A DNA stretch of 64,000 nucleotides from Flavobacterium panici (lineage in GTDB: Bacteria; Bacteroidota; Bacteroidia; Flavobacteriales; Flavobacteriaceae). Both the position numbers and the translations under genes were made by a program. The notes under the pieces were generated by a model. The model was not told the DNA's origin. It saw nothing but the letters and a program-made list of their open reading frames with translations, and did no database searches. Of the stretch, positions 43,703 to 52,945 are shown piece after piece. The stretch lies in assembly GCF_903819335.1 (NCBI RefSeq), contig NZ_CAIJDE010000032.1, positions 62,001-126,000 of the forward strand, written 5' to 3'. How positions within the stretch are numbered: position 1 is the stretch's first letter; every line of letters begins with the position of its first letter.

Positions 43703-43914
43703 AATAGTGCATTTTTAATTGTTAGTAGAAAATAGACACCAATAAAAAGAGTAAATCAAAAAATATATAATAGAAGTGGGATTGGTTATAGCAAGATACA
43801 AAATTTTCTAATAAAAAAACTATTTTCTTACATTTTTTAAAAACATTATAACATTTACTATCAACACTTTACCACTAAAGGGTTTCAGACAAGTATTACA
43901 AAAGTAATCAACAA

Positions 43915-44532
43915 TTAAAGTCGGTTATATTTGATCTTTTCCATGATTTCGACCAGCTCTTCCTGCACAGAAATTCCCTTATCTGCGAGATACCATAATT
44001 GTAAATCGGTTTTAATTTTTTCATCAATTGGGCCAACGTCTCTTTTATGGTTAGCCATTAATTCGGCTGCGCCTTTTGGTCTTGGCCCCCAATCTGTGCG
44101 AACAATTCCGGCTTCTTTACAAATCACAATAACTTTTGGGATTGCTCTTCCGCCGTTTGTTAAATACTGATTCATCAATTCGTCGTTTTCATCACGAAGT
44201 ACAATTCGAAGATCAATTTTTTTATTAGATGCATGCGCCATTTTATCTAAAATGGGAAGAATCTGTGCTGCATCTCCGCACCAGCCCTCAGAAATTACAA
44301 GCCAGATATAATGATTATCCAGATGCTGGAGTTTTGAAATGACATCTTCAGAGATTTTTATGGTTTTCTCCAGCCTATTCATTCTCGCTTCATTCAATTT
44401 AGAATAATTGGTCAAACTTTCTGATTGTTGATTTCCTGTCGATTTTCCTTCAGATAATAAATCGGTTACAAGTTTTCTGTATTCAACATAAGAATGACTA
44501 TTGAATAATGCTTTGGCTACAACGCTTTTCAT
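43915..44532 (-). CDS. Thioredoxin-like family protein with a single active-site Cys
   Basis: A 205-residue protein without signal peptide. The thioredoxin-like strand and active site read YIWLVISEGWCGDAAQILPI, with C85 in W-C-G-D-A-A; the second Cys of C-x-x-C is absent. The cis-Pro loop is present in GGRAIPKVIVI. The C-terminal DWGPRPKGAAELM is typical of the Thioredoxin_9-type family in Firmicutes and Bacteroidota. A disulfide reductase role is doubtful with one Cys; a redox-sensor or glutathionylation-linked role is possible. Monocistronic, reading towards truB. Confidence 0.85.
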   Translation of the reverse strand: MKSVVAKALFNSHSYVEYRKLVTDLLSEGKSTGNQQSESLTNYSKLNEARMNRLEKTIKISEDVISKLQHLDNHYIWLVISEGWCGDAAQILPILDKMAHASNKKIDLRIVLRDENDELMNQYLTNGGRAIPKVIVICKEAGIVRTDWGPRPKGAAELMANHKRDVGPIDEKIKTDLQLWYLADKGISVQEELVEIMEKIKYNRL

Positions 44533-44635
44533 ATTGTTTCATTTTTAGGATACAATAAAAATACGAAATTTAGGAAGACGGGAGAAATGACAATTGTCAC
44601 ACATTAAACAAAATTTAATTTTAATTCTAAAACTT

Positions 44636-45250
44636 TTAAATAATCAAATCAGTTTGTTTTAAGTTTACATAGGAATCAATTTCATCCTGCCACCCCTTAA
44701 GTTTTTCAGGAGTAATTTTACTTTCTTTCCCGAGCGCTTTCATATCTTCAATTCTTTCTTCTATTGATCTTATCTTCCCAATTTTATAGCATTTACACTT
44801 TTCCGTAAATTGGATGAAATTTTGAGTTAATTCAATATATAACTTGGGTCTATCATGATAATAAAAAAATATTTTACCGCTATTATTTTCTCCTATCCCA
44901 ATTAAAATAAAATCGCCAAAAGTATTATTACCAATTGGAACAAAACCATCCTTTAAGCAGTCAATAAATCTATTGGAATGAAAACTATAATTATAAAATT
45001 GATCTGCTTTTGCTACTCCATAAAATCCCTTAAGATCAGATGAAATATTATTTATTCTAAATCTTGTTTCTGGAGTTTTTCCACCATTATATTTCAATAA
45101 AAAAGTTTTGTATTCTATAGGAAATTCAAAGCCATACTGATTTTGAATATTTTTTATATATTCCTCAACATCTCTATTATCAAATCCTGATATTAACATC
45201 TCTACTTGATTTAAGTTTTTTCTTGCAAATTTATAAATTTTAGTCAACAC
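44636..45250 (-). CDS. SMI1/KNR4-family protein
   Basis: A 204-residue soluble protein. The SMI1/KNR4 (SUKH) pattern spans residues 30-165: YGFEFPIEYKTFLLKYNGG, then PIGNNTFGDFILIGIGENNSGKIFFYYHD. In bacteria SUKH proteins are mostly immunity proteins of polymorphic toxin systems, while some are orphan. No toxin gene lies within the visible neighbourhood, so it would be an orphan immunity gene or have another role. Its AT content is visibly higher than the flanking genes, fitting acquisition by transfer. It is divergent from pyrH. Confidence 0.85.
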   Translation of the reverse strand: MLTKIYKFARKNLNQVEMLISGFDNRDVEEYIKNIQNQYGFEFPIEYKTFLLKYNGGKTPETRFRINNISSDLKGFYGVAKADQFYNYSFHSNRFIDCLKDGFVPIGNNTFGDFILIGIGENNSGKIFFYYHDRPKLYIELTQNFIQFTEKCKCYKIGKIRSIEERIEDMKALGKESKITPEKLKGWQDEIDSYVNLKQTDLII

Positions 45251-45302
45251 AACGATTCTAAAATTATTTTGTAAACATTATTTTTAAAAATCAGAATATG
45301 TC

Positions 45303-45310
45303 TATATTTG
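45303..45310 (+). promoter_or_regulatory. -7 box (TATATTTG) of pyrH
   Basis: TATATTTG is a perfect consensus, 22 nt before the pyrH ATG at 45333. Confidence 0.65.
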
Positions 45311-45332
45311 CACAAATTAACGCGACACACAC

Positions 45333-46040
45333 ATGAAATATAAAAGAATTCTTCTAAAACTTAGCGGTGAGGCCTTAATGGGTGATTTACAATACGGAAT
45401 TGACCCAAAAAGATTAGCCGAATATGCAGATGAAATTAAACAGATCCATGCAAAGGGAGTAGAAATTGCAATCGTTATTGGAGGAGGAAATATTTTTAGA
45501 GGCGTTGCCGGTGCCAGCGCAGGAATGGACCGAGTACAAGGTGATTATATGGGAATGCTTGCTACTGTTATTAACGGAATGGCTTTGCAGGGTGCACTTG
45601 AAGACAAGGGAATGAAAACGCGTTTGCAGACTGCTTTAAAAATGGAATCTATTGCAGAACCATATATCAAAAGAAGAGCAGATCGTCACTTAGAAAAAGG
45701 AAGAATTGTTATTTTTGGTGCCGGAACAGGAAATCCATATTTTACAACTGATACTGCAGCGGTTTTAAGAGGAATCGAAATCAATGCTGATGTGATCTTA
45801 AAAGGAACCCGCGTTGATGGTGTTTATGATTCTGATCCTGAAAAAAATGCTTCGGCTGTAAAATTTGATTTTATCTCGTTTGATGATGTTCTTAAAAAAG
45901 GACTAAATGTAATGGATACAACGGCTTTTACTTTAAGCCAGGAAAACAAATTGCCAATTGTTGTTTTTGACATGAACAAAATTGGAAACCTTTTAAAAAT
46001 CTGCGAAGGAGAAAACATCGGAACTGTAGTAAATATATAA
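45333..46040 (+). CDS. pyrH: UMP kinase
   Basis: A 235-residue hexameric kinase converting UMP to UDP. Motifs: [15 protein letters not shown] at the N-terminus, [11 protein letters not shown] for nucleotide/phosphate binding, [15 protein letters not shown], and [19 protein letters not shown] (allosteric GTP/UTP region), then [15 protein letters not shown]. Normal length. Followed by frr after 72 bp, the classical pyrH-frr order, so probably one transcript. Confidence 0.97.
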   Translation: MKYKRILLKLSGEALMGDLQYGIDPKRLAEYADEIKQIHAKGVEIAIVIGGGNIFRGVAGASAGMDRVQGDYMGMLATVINGMALQGALEDKGMKTRLQTALKMESIAEPYIKRRADRHLEKGRIVIFGAGTGNPYFTTDTAAVLRGIEINADVILKGTRVDGVYDSDPEKNASAVKFDFISFDDVLKKGLNVMDTTAFTLSQENKLPIVVFDMNKIGNLLKICEGENIGTVVNI

Positions 46041-46112
46041 GTCCCAGTAACAGTTTACAGTCGCAACGGCTTAAACTGAAAACTGAGACTGAAAAACTGA
46101 AAACTAAAAAAA

Positions 46113-46676
46113 ATGACTGAAGAAATCGATTTTATATTAGAAAGTACTGAAGAATCTATGAACGGTTCTATTGCACACTTAGAGAAAGAATTTCTAAACA
46201 TTCGTGCAGGAAAAGCTTCTCCGGCTATGCTTGGAGGTGTTTTTGTTGATTATTACGGATCTGCAACACCACTTTCTCAAGTGTCAAAAATCAGTGTTCC
46301 TGATGCAAGAACAATTACTTTGCAGCCTTTCGAAAAAAACATGTTACAAGCCATTGAAAAAGCTATTTTAATTGCTAATATTGGCTTTAACCCAATGAAT
46401 AACGGAGACGTTATCATTATCAGCGTTCCGCCTTTAACAGAAGAGCGTCGTCGTGATCTGGCTAAACAAGCTAAATCTGAAGCTGAAGATGCAAAAATTG
46501 GTATTCGTAACTCTCGTAAAGACGCAAATACTGACATTAAAAAATTAGAAAAAGAAGGAACTTCAGAAGATATCTGTAAATCTGCAGAAGAAGAAGTTCA
46601 AAACTTAACAAACACTTATATTAAAAAAATTGATGAATTATTAGCTGCAAAAGAAGCTGAAATCATGAAGGTTTAA
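46113..46676 (+). CDS. frr: Ribosome recycling factor
   Basis: A 187-residue factor that with EF-G splits post-termination ribosomes. Conserved stretches: HLEKEFLNIRAGKASPAML (residues 22-40), PDARTITLQPFEKNML, IGFNPMNNGDVIIISVPPLTEERRRDLAKQAK in pieces, and the C-terminal helix KKIDELLAAKEAEIMKV. Length and motifs are standard. A strong terminator follows at 46702. Confidence 0.98.
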   Translation: MTEEIDFILESTEESMNGSIAHLEKEFLNIRAGKASPAMLGGVFVDYYGSATPLSQVSKISVPDARTITLQPFEKNMLQAIEKAILIANIGFNPMNNGDVIIISVPPLTEERRRDLAKQAKSEAEDAKIGIRNSRKDANTDIKKLEKEGTSEDICKSAEEEVQNLTNTYIKKIDELLAAKEAEIMKV

Positions 46677-46701
46677 GTATTTGATACTGAAATTCAAAAA
46701 T

Positions 46702-46733
46702 CCGTCTGGTAAAATTATCAGACGGATTTTTTT
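46702..46733 (+). terminator. Intrinsic terminator of pyrH-frr
   Basis: CCGTCTGGTAAAATT / ATCAGACGG pairs the CCGTCTG and CAGACGG arms (with TAAAATTA forming most of the loop) and is followed by a seven-T run. Confidence 0.9.
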
Positions 46734-46738
46734 ATTCT

Positions 46739-46746
46739 TATTTTTG
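46739..46746 (+). promoter_or_regulatory. -7 box (TATTTTTG) of the DUF5686 gene
   Basis: TATTTTTG matches TAnnTTTG, 47 nt before the ATG at 46794 and just after the frr terminator. Confidence 0.55.
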
Positions 46747-46793
46747 CATACCAAAATTGAATTCTTTCCGTTTTTGAATCTATATAATTCTCT

Positions 46794-49289
46794 ATGAGGC
46801 TATTTTGTTTTTTGACTTTATTTTTCACGCTTAGTATTCAGGCGCAATTTCAAATAAGCGGAATTGTAACAGATTCAAACAACAAGCCACTTCCCTTTGC
46901 TACTATTAAAACTTCTGATAATAGCAACACGATTACGGATGTTGACGGGAAATTTACTTTTAAAACTTTTACACAATCCGAAAATTTTATTGTTTCCTAT
47001 ATTGGTTTTCAAACTAAAACTATTGCTATAGTAGAAAACAAAAAGTTTTATTCTGTTTCATTATCTCAAAAAACAGATGATTTAAAAGAAGTTATTGTTT
47101 CTAATGAAAATCCGGCTTTAACGATTATCAAAAAAGTTATTGCCAATAAAAACAATAATAATCCGCAGAAAAAATTAAGCAGTTTTGAGTATAAAACCTA
47201 TAATAAACTTATTGTTACTGCCAATCCGGATTCAATTGACGGGAGAATAGATTCTTCTGCCGTTTATAAAGACTTTAATAAAAAGAAAATCAACATCGAT
47301 TCCTCTGATTATAAATTCAAAGAAATAATAAGCAAACAGCATTTATTTCAAACCGAAAAAGTTTCACAATATCAATTCGGAAATAATAAACTTAAAGAAA
47401 CGGTTCTGGGAACCAAAATAGCCGGTTTTAAAAATCCTATTTATGAAGTTATCGCTTTCAATTTACAGTCTATTTCGATTTACGATAACAAATATGAGCT
47501 TTTCGAAACTAAATACGAAAATCCTATTTCGAACACAGCTCTTGGAACCTACAATTACAAATTACTGGATACCGTAAACATAAAAGGACGTGAAACCTTT
47601 ATGATTTACTTTAAAAATAAGCACAAAAGAAGAACTTCAGGTTTGGAAGGTGTTTTGTATATCGACTCGCAAAATTTCGCTATTGCAAAAGCTGTAATGC
47701 GCATAAAAGGCGTTTTAGATATTAGCGGTATTCACGAATTTGATTACGTGCCAAATGAAAAAGTATGGTTTCAAAGTAATACGACTTTTAAAATCGTAAA
47801 AGGTAAAAATGACGATGATATTAAAATTTTAGGCGGAACGATTCAGTTTGACGGAGATGTTGCCGAAGATTTTGAACCTAGAAAAAAAGCCGCTTCAGAT
47901 TTCACCTATTTACTTTCTGAAAGTAATAATTTTGATATTCATTACAATACCGAAACTCCAATAAAAAACCCATCTCTTTATATTGAAATTAAAGACGATG
48001 CAAGCAAAAAACCGGAAGAATTCTGGAATCAGTACCGTAAAGAAGCTTTAGACCAAAAAAGCCAGAAAACGTATCAATTATTAGATAGTTTATCCGTTAA
48101 TAAAAGAATTGAAAAACGTTTAGGATTAGGTCGAAAAATCATTAATGGCTATATTCCAATTGGCCCTGTTGATTTAGATTTAAAGAAAATTATTAGTTAC
48201 AATAATTACGAAGGTTTTCGTTTAGGTCTTGGAGGCATTACAAATGATAAATTTTCTAAAGATTTTAGAATTGAAGGCTATACGGCATACGGTACAAAAG
48301 ACGGTGTTGTTAAATACAATTTAGGAGCTGGTGTTTTATTAGACCAAAATACGAACACTTGGTTAAACGGATCATATACAGATGATGTTCGGGAAATTGC
48401 GAGTACCGTTTTTGCTGTTGACAAACGTGTATTTAAAATTTATGACCCTAGACCAATTAACATTAGTACTTTCTACAAATACACTAGTTGGAAAGCAAAT
48501 GTGCAAACGAAAATTATCCCGAAGACAGAAGCTGTTCTGGAACTATCCAGAACGTATGTTGAGCCTAAGTTCGATTATCTTTTTAATTACAACGGTCAGT
48601 TGTATTCAAGTTTTATTATGACAACCGCAATGGTTTCTATTGTTTGGGCGCCTTTCAGCGACTTTATGCAGACTCCAACCGGTAGAACTGAATCAGACAA
48701 AAGATTCCCTAGATTTACTTTTCAGTATACACAATCGCTGCCAAATGTTTTAGATAATGATTTTAGTTTCGGGAAAATAGATTTCAAAACGGAGTACGAA
48801 AAGAAATATCTAAACGGTCAAAAAACAAGTCTGCTTTTGCAAGGTGGTCATGCAATAGGCGATGTTCCGATTACACATTTATATAATACAATGCCGAATA
48901 ACCTTACTAAGGAAACTATTATCCAGCGTATAACTTTTGCCGGAAGAAACAGTTTTGAAACTATGTTTTTTAATGAATTTTTCTCCAGCCAATATGTGTT
49001 TTTCCAAATCAAACATGGTTTTGATAGAATTAAAATCATGAAAAAAGTACGTCCTTCACTAGTTTTAGTTACCAGAATGGCGTGGGGAAATATGGAAAAA
49101 CCAGAACAGCATGTTGGCCCAACTTATAAAACATTAGATAAAGGTTTCTTCGAATCGGGAATTGAATTAAATAAAATCTACAAAGGTTTTGGTCTCGGCG
49201 GATTCTATCGTTATGGTCCAAATCAATTACCTGAATTTGACGATAATATTGCGGTTAAGATTTCTTATGTTCTTGATTTGGGATTATAA
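46794..49289 (+). CDS. DUF5686 outer-membrane protein with carboxypeptidase-like regulatory domain
   Basis: An 831-residue exported protein. Signal peptide ends SIQAQ (residue 18). Residues 20-100 are a CarboxypepD_reg-like domain (ISGIVTDSNNKPLPFATI, FIVSYIGFQTKTI). The rest is DUF5686, first a LolA-like sheet (FMIYFKNKHKRRTSGLEGVL, GVLDISGIHEFDYVPNEKVW) and then a beta-barrel to the C-terminal YVLDLGL. No plug domain is present, so it is not a TonB receptor. Several such paralogues are normal in Flavobacteriia and their role is unknown, perhaps envelope lipid or protein handling. Own promoter; 363-bp repeat-rich tail follows. Confidence 0.9.
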   Translation: MRLFCFLTLFFTLSIQAQFQISGIVTDSNNKPLPFATIKTSDNSNTITDVDGKFTFKTFTQSENFIVSYIGFQTKTIAIVENKKFYSVSLSQKTDDLKEVIVSNENPALTIIKKVIANKNNNNPQKKLSSFEYKTYNKLIVTANPDSIDGRIDSSAVYKDFNKKKINIDSSDYKFKEIISKQHLFQTEKVSQYQFGNNKLKETVLGTKIAGFKNPIYEVIAFNLQSISIYDNKYELFETKYENPISNTALGTYNYKLLDTVNIKGRETFMIYFKNKHKRRTSGLEGVLYIDSQNFAIAKAVMRIKGVLDISGIHEFDYVPNEKVWFQSNTTFKIVKGKNDDDIKILGGTIQFDGDVAEDFEPRKKAASDFTYLLSESNNFDIHYNTETPIKNPSLYIEIKDDASKKPEEFWNQYRKEALDQKSQKTYQLLDSLSVNKRIEKRLGLGRKIINGYIPIGPVDLDLKKIISYNNYEGFRLGLGGITNDKFSKDFRIEGYTAYGTKDGVVKYNLGAGVLLDQNTNTWLNGSYTDDVREIASTVFAVDKRVFKIYDPRPINISTFYKYTSWKANVQTKIIPKTEAVLELSRTYVEPKFDYLFNYNGQLYSSFIMTTAMVSIVWAPFSDFMQTPTGRTESDKRFPRFTFQYTQSLPNVLDNDFSFGKIDFKTEYEKKYLNGQKTSLLLQGGHAIGDVPITHLYNTMPNNLTKETIIQRITFAGRNSFETMFFNEFFSSQYVFFQIKHGFDRIKIMKKVRPSLVLVTRMAWGNMEKPEQHVGPTYKTLDKGFFESGIELNKIYKGFGLGGFYRYGPNQLPEFDDNIAVKISYVLDLGL

Positions 49290-49652
49290 ATTTTAAATTC
49301 CAAATCTTAAAATTCCAAATTCCAATTAGACCGAGTTTAACCGCAAAGGTCACAAAGTTTTTTTTCGCAAAGTTTGCAAAGTTTATTAAGAAAACATGTT
49401 TTGATGAGAGCACAAAGCAGTTCTCCTATTTTGTCTTCCTGAGCGAAGTCGAAGGATCGTCTCGTAACTCCACAAAGTTTAATTATACACAAAGTTTGTC
49501 ATTTCGATTTCTATAATAAACTTTACGATTAACCTTTGTTAAAGTTTAAAACTTTGACAAAGGTCTGCAGACAATTAATACCATAAAAAAATCCCAAACC
49601 CCAATCTTAAAAATTGGAATTTGGAATTTAAATATTGAAATTTTAAAACTAC
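49290..49652. repeat. Intergenic repeat mosaic between DUF5686 and antiporter genes
   Basis: The convergent gap holds AAATTCCAAATTCCAATT words paired with TTGGAATTTGGAATTT near 49612, a 'CGCAAAGTTTGCAAAGTTT' tract, a CTGAGCGAAGTCGAAGG copy (49432-49459) and the stem CTTTGTTAAAGTT...AACTTTGACAAAG (49536-49562), related to the inner stem at 18224-18256. No gene is supported. Confidence 0.7.
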
Positions 49653-51923
49653 CTATGGCTTCAAAATCAAAACCGAAGGCGTATTATTCAACCATGTGCT
49701 TTGAGATTCAATCAACTTTTTCCAGCTGTCTAAACTTATAATCATTAAGTTCTGACTATCCAGAAAATCTTTTTTGATTGTTCTGTCGTGCATAATCATA
49801 ATATGATTTGGTGCAATTTGTTCGATAGAACGAATCGTTTCCTGAATGTCGCGTGTGTTTTTTACTTCTCCGCTGGCATCCAGAACTGTAATTTGCGAAC
49901 CATTATTATTGATTAATTTCTTAGCAAAATCAATTAAAAAAGCATCTTCACGGCTAAAAATCGGCATGAAAACCTGATTCACTTCTTCAAGATCTTTATC
50001 AATAAAAATACCAACCGGCATTTTGGTTTTTGCAAGAATGTGACGTGTTCTTTCGTCAAAAGGATTATTTTCAAACAAACCTTCTTTTCCGGTAAACTTG
50101 TCAATTAAACGATCCGGATTTACAATTCGGGTTGTAAAACCAAGAATTTTTCCAAGTAAAGTTCCATCAAAAATAGACTGTCCTAAACCAACCAATAGTA
50201 AATCATATTCTCCTTGGTTCGCTGCGTCAATGATATCGGTATCAATATCATTAGAAACTTTAAACAGACTGACCATATTTTGATTCAGCTTATGAGATTC
50301 GTCAATAACCGGAACTAACATTTTACGTTCGTGTTCTTTTATATCAAATGAATGTATTTCTGTACTTAAAGACAAATGCATCGCCGTTACGATTGAATTA
50401 TCCTGCTGTTTTTTAACTAAACTATTGGCAATTTGCAACAGTTTTTTTCCTCTTTCAGGAGTTCCAAATGAAAGCAGTATTTTGTATTTGCTTTTGTTTC
50501 CAATTTCCTGCGGAATAGCGGTAATTTTATCTTTAAAAATAAACCCGATGAAGTCTAAGGCCGGACCTGTCATAAAAGTAGTTACCAATGCCATAATAAC
50601 CATAATGGTAAAAATCTCTGTAGATAAAACACCAAGATCATATCCAATATTTAAAACAACCAGTTCCATTAAACCTCTCGTGTTCATCAAGGCTCCAATA
50701 GCCAGACTATCTTTCCAGTTTTGACCCACAAATTTTGCTGCTAATGCGCTTCCAAAGAATTTTCCGGCTACGGCAACCGCTATAATTAATCCGGTAATTT
50801 TCCATAATTCGGGATCATTAAGCAAACCTATTTGTGTACGCAAACCTGTAAATACGAAGAATAATGGCAGTAATACAATTATCGCAACATCTTCTACTTT
50901 CTCAATAAATATATTTCTGAATTTATTATTTTCCGGCATAATTGCTCCCGCTAAAAAAGCTCCGAATAAAGCATGAATTCCGATTAATTCAGCAGCGTAT
51001 GCAGAAATTAAAAGTGTAATGAAGAAAATCGCAACAACTGGTTTGTTTAAACTTTCTCTTGTTGAATTTAAATCTCCAACACGTTTTAGGAACGGACGAA
51101 CGATTTTCAACATTATAATTACATACAAAATTGCTAAACCAATCACATACAATGCGCTTGTGAAAGAACCTGCTTTTACAATAGCAATTACAACAGCCAG
51201 GATACACCAAGCTGTGATATCGTCTGCAGCGGCACACGTTATGGCAATGGTTCCGAGTTTGGTTTTCTGCATACCTCTTTCCTGCACAATTCTGGCCAAA
51301 ACCGGAAATGCAGTAATACTCATCGCAATTCCCATAAACAATCCGAAAGAAGCAAACTCCACACCAACCGGCGCAAAAGTATGATATATATAATATGCTA
51401 AGCTTAATCCTAATGCAAACGGAATTACAATACTGGCGTGACTAATAACAACGGCATCGTGTGCTTTGTTTTTTAGTACTTTCAAATCCAGTTCCATTCC
51501 GATAACGAACATGAAAAGAATTAAACCAATCTGACTTAAAAATTGTAAGTTTCCTAAAGATTCTTTTGGAAATAAAGCGGCAGAGAATTCCGGAAAATAC
51601 ATCCCTACTAAAGACGGTCCAAGAACAATTCCGGCGATCATTTCACCAATTACAGACGGCTGTCCAATTTTTCTAAAAAACCACCCAAACAAACGTGCCA
51701 CTAAAATAATAGTCACGATCTGTGCCAGTAAAATAGCTAATGGATGCTGTAAGTTTTCAACCATTGAATGAAGAAAATCATTCCAATGATTACTTTCGAT
51801 TTTTTTCTTGATGATATTACGGCCTACTTCTAGTGCAGCGCCTTTTGAAATTACCCAATATATCAGAGCGGTAAAACCTCCAATAATGGTTACATAGAAT
51901 AAGGAGTTCTTAATGTTATTCAT
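49653..51923 (-). CDS. Kef-type (CPA2) cation:proton antiporter with C-terminal USP-like domains
   Basis: A 756-residue inner-membrane protein. An N-terminal TM and loop precede a 12-TM Na+/H+-exchanger domain (about residues 60-455) with FRKIGQPSVIGEMIAGIVLGP, LFMFVIGMELDLKVLK, ITCAAADDITAWCILA (the DD ion-site motif) and GALMNTRGLMELVVLNIG. The C-terminal 290 residues form two universal-stress-protein-like halves (YKILLSFGTPERGKKLL; YDLLLVGLGQSIFDG). The ion may be K+ or Na+; no TrkA-N (NAD) domain is present. Monocistronic, length typical of Flavobacteriia homologues. Confidence 0.92.
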   Translation of the reverse strand: MNNIKNSLFYVTIIGGFTALIYWVISKGAALEVGRNIIKKKIESNHWNDFLHSMVENLQHPLAILLAQIVTIILVARLFGWFFRKIGQPSVIGEMIAGIVLGPSLVGMYFPEFSAALFPKESLGNLQFLSQIGLILFMFVIGMELDLKVLKNKAHDAVVISHASIVIPFALGLSLAYYIYHTFAPVGVEFASFGLFMGIAMSITAFPVLARIVQERGMQKTKLGTIAITCAAADDITAWCILAVVIAIVKAGSFTSALYVIGLAILYVIIMLKIVRPFLKRVGDLNSTRESLNKPVVAIFFITLLISAYAAELIGIHALFGAFLAGAIMPENNKFRNIFIEKVEDVAIIVLLPLFFVFTGLRTQIGLLNDPELWKITGLIIAVAVAGKFFGSALAAKFVGQNWKDSLAIGALMNTRGLMELVVLNIGYDLGVLSTEIFTIMVIMALVTTFMTGPALDFIGFIFKDKITAIPQEIGNKSKYKILLSFGTPERGKKLLQIANSLVKKQQDNSIVTAMHLSLSTEIHSFDIKEHERKMLVPVIDESHKLNQNMVSLFKVSNDIDTDIIDAANQGEYDLLLVGLGQSIFDGTLLGKILGFTTRIVNPDRLIDKFTGKEGLFENNPFDERTRHILAKTKMPVGIFIDKDLEEVNQVFMPIFSREDAFLIDFAKKLINNNGSQITVLDASGEVKNTRDIQETIRSIEQIAPNHIMIMHDRTIKKDFLDSQNLMIISLDSWKKLIESQSTWLNNTPSVLILKP

Positions 51924-52225
51924 AACTCGTTCTTTTAATTATTGCCGCAAATATCAGAAGTGGGCTTCAAGTGGAAAAGTAAATTTACACCTAATTTTCA
52001 ATGTATGTAACAAGTCGGAAAAACTTTGTAATAAGTTAAAAGCAACATCGAAAAAGCATTGTCATCTTGAGCAAAGTCAAAAGCCTATGGAACTAAAAAG
52101 GGCTTCGACTTCGCTCAGCCTGACAGTAAAATAAAATTCCAAATCCTGAAATTTCAAATTCAAATAATAGCTAAAACTTTATTCTTAAACGTTCTGTGCT
52201 GTCACTCTGAGCGAAGTCGAAGAGC
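51924..52225. repeat. Intergenic region with three CTTCGACTTCGCTCAG-type copies
   Basis: GTCATCTTGAGCAAAGTCAA (52061) faces GGCTTCGACTTCGCTCAGCC (52101), an imperfect inverted pair. A third copy, CTCTGAGCGAAGTCGAAGAGC (52205), abuts the stop codon of the response regulator. No gene is seen. Confidence 0.7.
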
Positions 52226-52945
52226 TTATAATTTTACCTTTTTCAAAAAATCAGATCGGTAAGTATCGCTTAAAATTAAAGTAGTATTTTTATTGTTTTC
52301 TTCAATGTGATGCAGTACAATTTCGTTGTGGTTGAAGAATTTTATCGCTTTTACGGCAATGATTTCTTTTTTGTTAATTCGGCAGAAATCGGTTTCAGGT
52401 AATTCTTTTAAAAGTGTATCGAATTTTACGTTTTTCAAATTTAAAAAACTTCCGTCGGCAAGTAAAACCGTTTTATCGCGACTGTCACTTACAGCAGTTT
52501 TGATGTATTGAACCTGATTAAAATAAAGCAGTGTTTTTCCTTTATCGGTATTTAACTGAATGAATTTTTTGGCCGCATCCGGCTTTTCAAAACGTTCTAA
52601 AGCTTTTGAAACTGCTTTTTGCAAACGTTCCAGTTTTACCGGTTTTGTGATGTAATCTACCGCATCGATATTAAAAGCATCAGCGGCATATTCTTTATAG
52701 GCGGTACAAAAAATCACTAATTTATTACCAACCATTTCAGCCAGATGAAGTCCGTCCATTCCAGGCATTTCAATATCTGAAATTAGCAAATCAAATTCGA
52801 GTTCGGGAATATCAGACAAAAGTTTCTGCGGATTATTGAATGTCTTTATGATTTCCAGTTCAGGAATTTGTTCGCAAAGCATTTTTAAGTACGTTAATCC
52901 AGGAATCTCATCGTCCAGAAGCAAGCATTTCAGTTTTGTATTCAA
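52226..52945 (-). CDS. LytTR-family response regulator
   Basis: A 239-residue regulator. Receiver: DDE at residues 11-13, phospho-acceptor D57 in LLISDIEMPGMDG, and the Lys of YITKPVKLERL. The C-terminal LytTR domain (about 140-239) includes VQYIKTAVSDSRDKTVLLAD, DFCRINKKEIIAVKAIKFF and the terminal SDTYRSDFLKKVKL. It overlaps the histidine kinase gene by 38 bp, so translation is coupled. Direct targets are unknown; the closest candidates are the Gdx-type exporter and the antiporter. Confidence 0.93.
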   Translation of the reverse strand: MNTKLKCLLLDDEIPGLTYLKMLCEQIPELEIIKTFNNPQKLLSDIPELEFDLLISDIEMPGMDGLHLAEMVGNKLVIFCTAYKEYAADAFNIDAVDYITKPVKLERLQKAVSKALERFEKPDAAKKFIQLNTDKGKTLLYFNQVQYIKTAVSDSRDKTVLLADGSFLNLKNVKFDTLLKELPETDFCRINKKEIIAVKAIKFFNHNEIVLHHIEENNKNTTLILSDTYRSDFLKKVKL

